Shown piece after piece: positions 63,382 through 64,000 of a stretch of DNA of 64,000 bases (within the stretch, counting starts at the first letter, position 1; each line of letters starts with the position of its first letter). The DNA comes from CAWBLP01 sp963789495 (lineage in GTDB: Bacteria > Pseudomonadota > Alphaproteobacteria > Acetobacterales > Acetobacteraceae), in the NCBI GenBank assembly GCA_963789495.1, contig CAWBLP010000005.1, forward strand, positions 62,001 through 126,000. The letters are read 5' to 3'. The notes under the pieces are model-generated. The model was given only the letters and a program-made list of their open reading frames with translations, was not told the DNA's origin and did not search any database. The position numbers were made by a program, and so were the translations under genes.

Positions 63382-64000
63382 TCAGCCGATGGCCTGCGCA
63401 AATGCCCGCGCCTGGGCATCCCAGTCTGGCAGGGTCTGGCCAATCCGCCACGCGGCATCGGCCATTTCGTGGCGCAGGTCGGTGCAGAAGATTGCTCGGC
63501 GCAGCGCCTTGGAAAGCTGATCGGTCTCGCCGGGCTGGCAGACCAGGCCGGCCTCGGGCGTGACGAGCCCGGCGGCTGCACCACCGGCCGTGACGGCGAC
63601 CGGCACGCCTCGCCGCAATGCCTCCGCGATGGCCATGCCGTAGCCCTCGAACCACGTCGCCAGCGCGAACAGGTCGGTGCGGTGCCACAGTGCCTCGAGC
63701 GCCTGGTCTGATACTTCCCCGGCGAAGCAGACCCGATCCGCGACGCGCAGTTCGTCGGCCAGCGCTGTAAGGGCGCGCGCATGGTCCGGATCATGAGCGG
63801 GCGAGCCGACGATGGTCAGGTGCCAGTCAAGATCGAACAGGCGTGCCAGTGCGCGCAGCAGCACCTCGTAGCCCTTGCGCGGCACCAGCGTGCCGATCGA
63901 CAGGATTTCGCAGCCTGGTCCCCCGGAGCCTGGGCTGCGCGCGGCGGGTCTGGTGCCGGGCATGACCACCGCTATGCGCTGGGGATCGACGCCGAATTCC
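63382..64000 (-). CDS. Glycosyltransferase family 1/4 (5' end beyond window)
   Basis: The C-terminal half of a GT-B glycosyltransferase. LSIGTLVPRKGYEVLLRAL, the WHLTIVGSPAHDPDHARAL block and ATWFEGYGMAIAEALRRGVPVAVT (EX7E-type motif region) are typical of group 1. The frame is open to the right edge of the window, so the N-terminal acceptor domain lies outside. It is followed by the methyltransferase on the same strand. The sugar and acceptor cannot be told. Confidence 0.9.
   Translation of the reverse strand, partial: EFGVDPQRIAVVMPGTRPAARSPGSGGPGCEILSIGTLVPRKGYEVLLRALARLFDLDWHLTIVGSPAHDPDHARALTALADELRVADRVCFAGEVSDQALEALWHRTDLFALATWFEGYGMAIAEALRRGVPVAVTAGGAAAGLVTPEAGLVCQPGETDQLSKALRRAIFCTDLRHEMADAAWRIGQTLPDWDAQARAFAQAIG

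Overview
The window looks like chromosomal DNA of a GC-rich alphaproteobacterium, most likely of the Rhodospirillales/Acetobacteraceae type. The evidence is the order rnpB - mraZ - dcw cluster - ftsZ - lpxC, the mutY / DUF721(dciA-like) - dsbA - smc neighbourhood, heavy GTG/TTG start use and many SDR/TauD/PrpD-type metabolic genes. The family-level placement is inference from gene content. No phage, integrase, IS transposase, CRISPR array or tRNA was found.

Layout. 1-20900: the 3' part of RNase P RNA, an AT-rich gap with a perfect DnaA box, a promoter overlapped by four 10-bp-spaced CCCA repeats (candidate MraZ operator), then a tightly overlapped division/envelope operon: mraZ, rsmH, ftsL, ftsI, murE, murF, mraY, murD, ftsW, murG, a 37-codon bridging ORF, murC, murB, ddl, ftsQ, ftsA, ftsZ, lpxC. 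Together these make UDP-MurNAc-pentapeptide, lipid I/II, the FtsQL-FtsWI synthase, the Z-ring and the first committed step of lipid A synthesis. 21000-30000: a hemerythrin gene carrying remnants of a chemoreceptor, an ABC exporter, an orphan PAAR protein, a hairpin-rich repeat, smc (riddled with indels), dsbA, a DciA-like gene and mutY. 30000-46500: metabolic genes (three SDRs, an ABC ATPase, a peptide-type binding protein, two TauD dioxygenases, rhodanese), HrpB helicase, a hybrid histidine kinase, glycerol kinase and a VOC protein. 46600-54650: an aldolase relic, a ClC chloride channel, a phosphonate-type PhnDCE transporter, an M20 peptidase, a threonine-synthase-like enzyme and an inverted-repeat-bounded element. 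54650-64000: an allantoinase-like amidohydrolase divergent from prpD-prpC, a histone H1-like gene with a long leader, the otnK-otnC tetronate pair, and a methyltransferase plus a glycosyltransferase that runs off the right edge.

Sequence quality matters here. Seven single-frameshift-type loci outside smc (ftsQ, ftsA, the hemerythrin gene, the ABC exporter, dsbA, phnC, phnE) can all be repaired by deleting single, usually duplicated, G/C/T bases. smc has many similar +1 indels. murE probably has a related 5' defect. This one-sided pattern looks more like insertion-type sequencing or assembly error than gene decay, so frameshifted genes are annotated over their full inferred extent.

No clearly undescribed multi-gene system was recognised. 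The most interesting structural items are the paired hairpin-array repeats (24001-24232 and 32477-32734), the ATGA-coupled mini-ORF between murG and murC, the MraZ-type operator, the chemoreceptor-remnant/hemerythrin chimera, the orphan PAAR gene, and the long leader before the histone-like gene.
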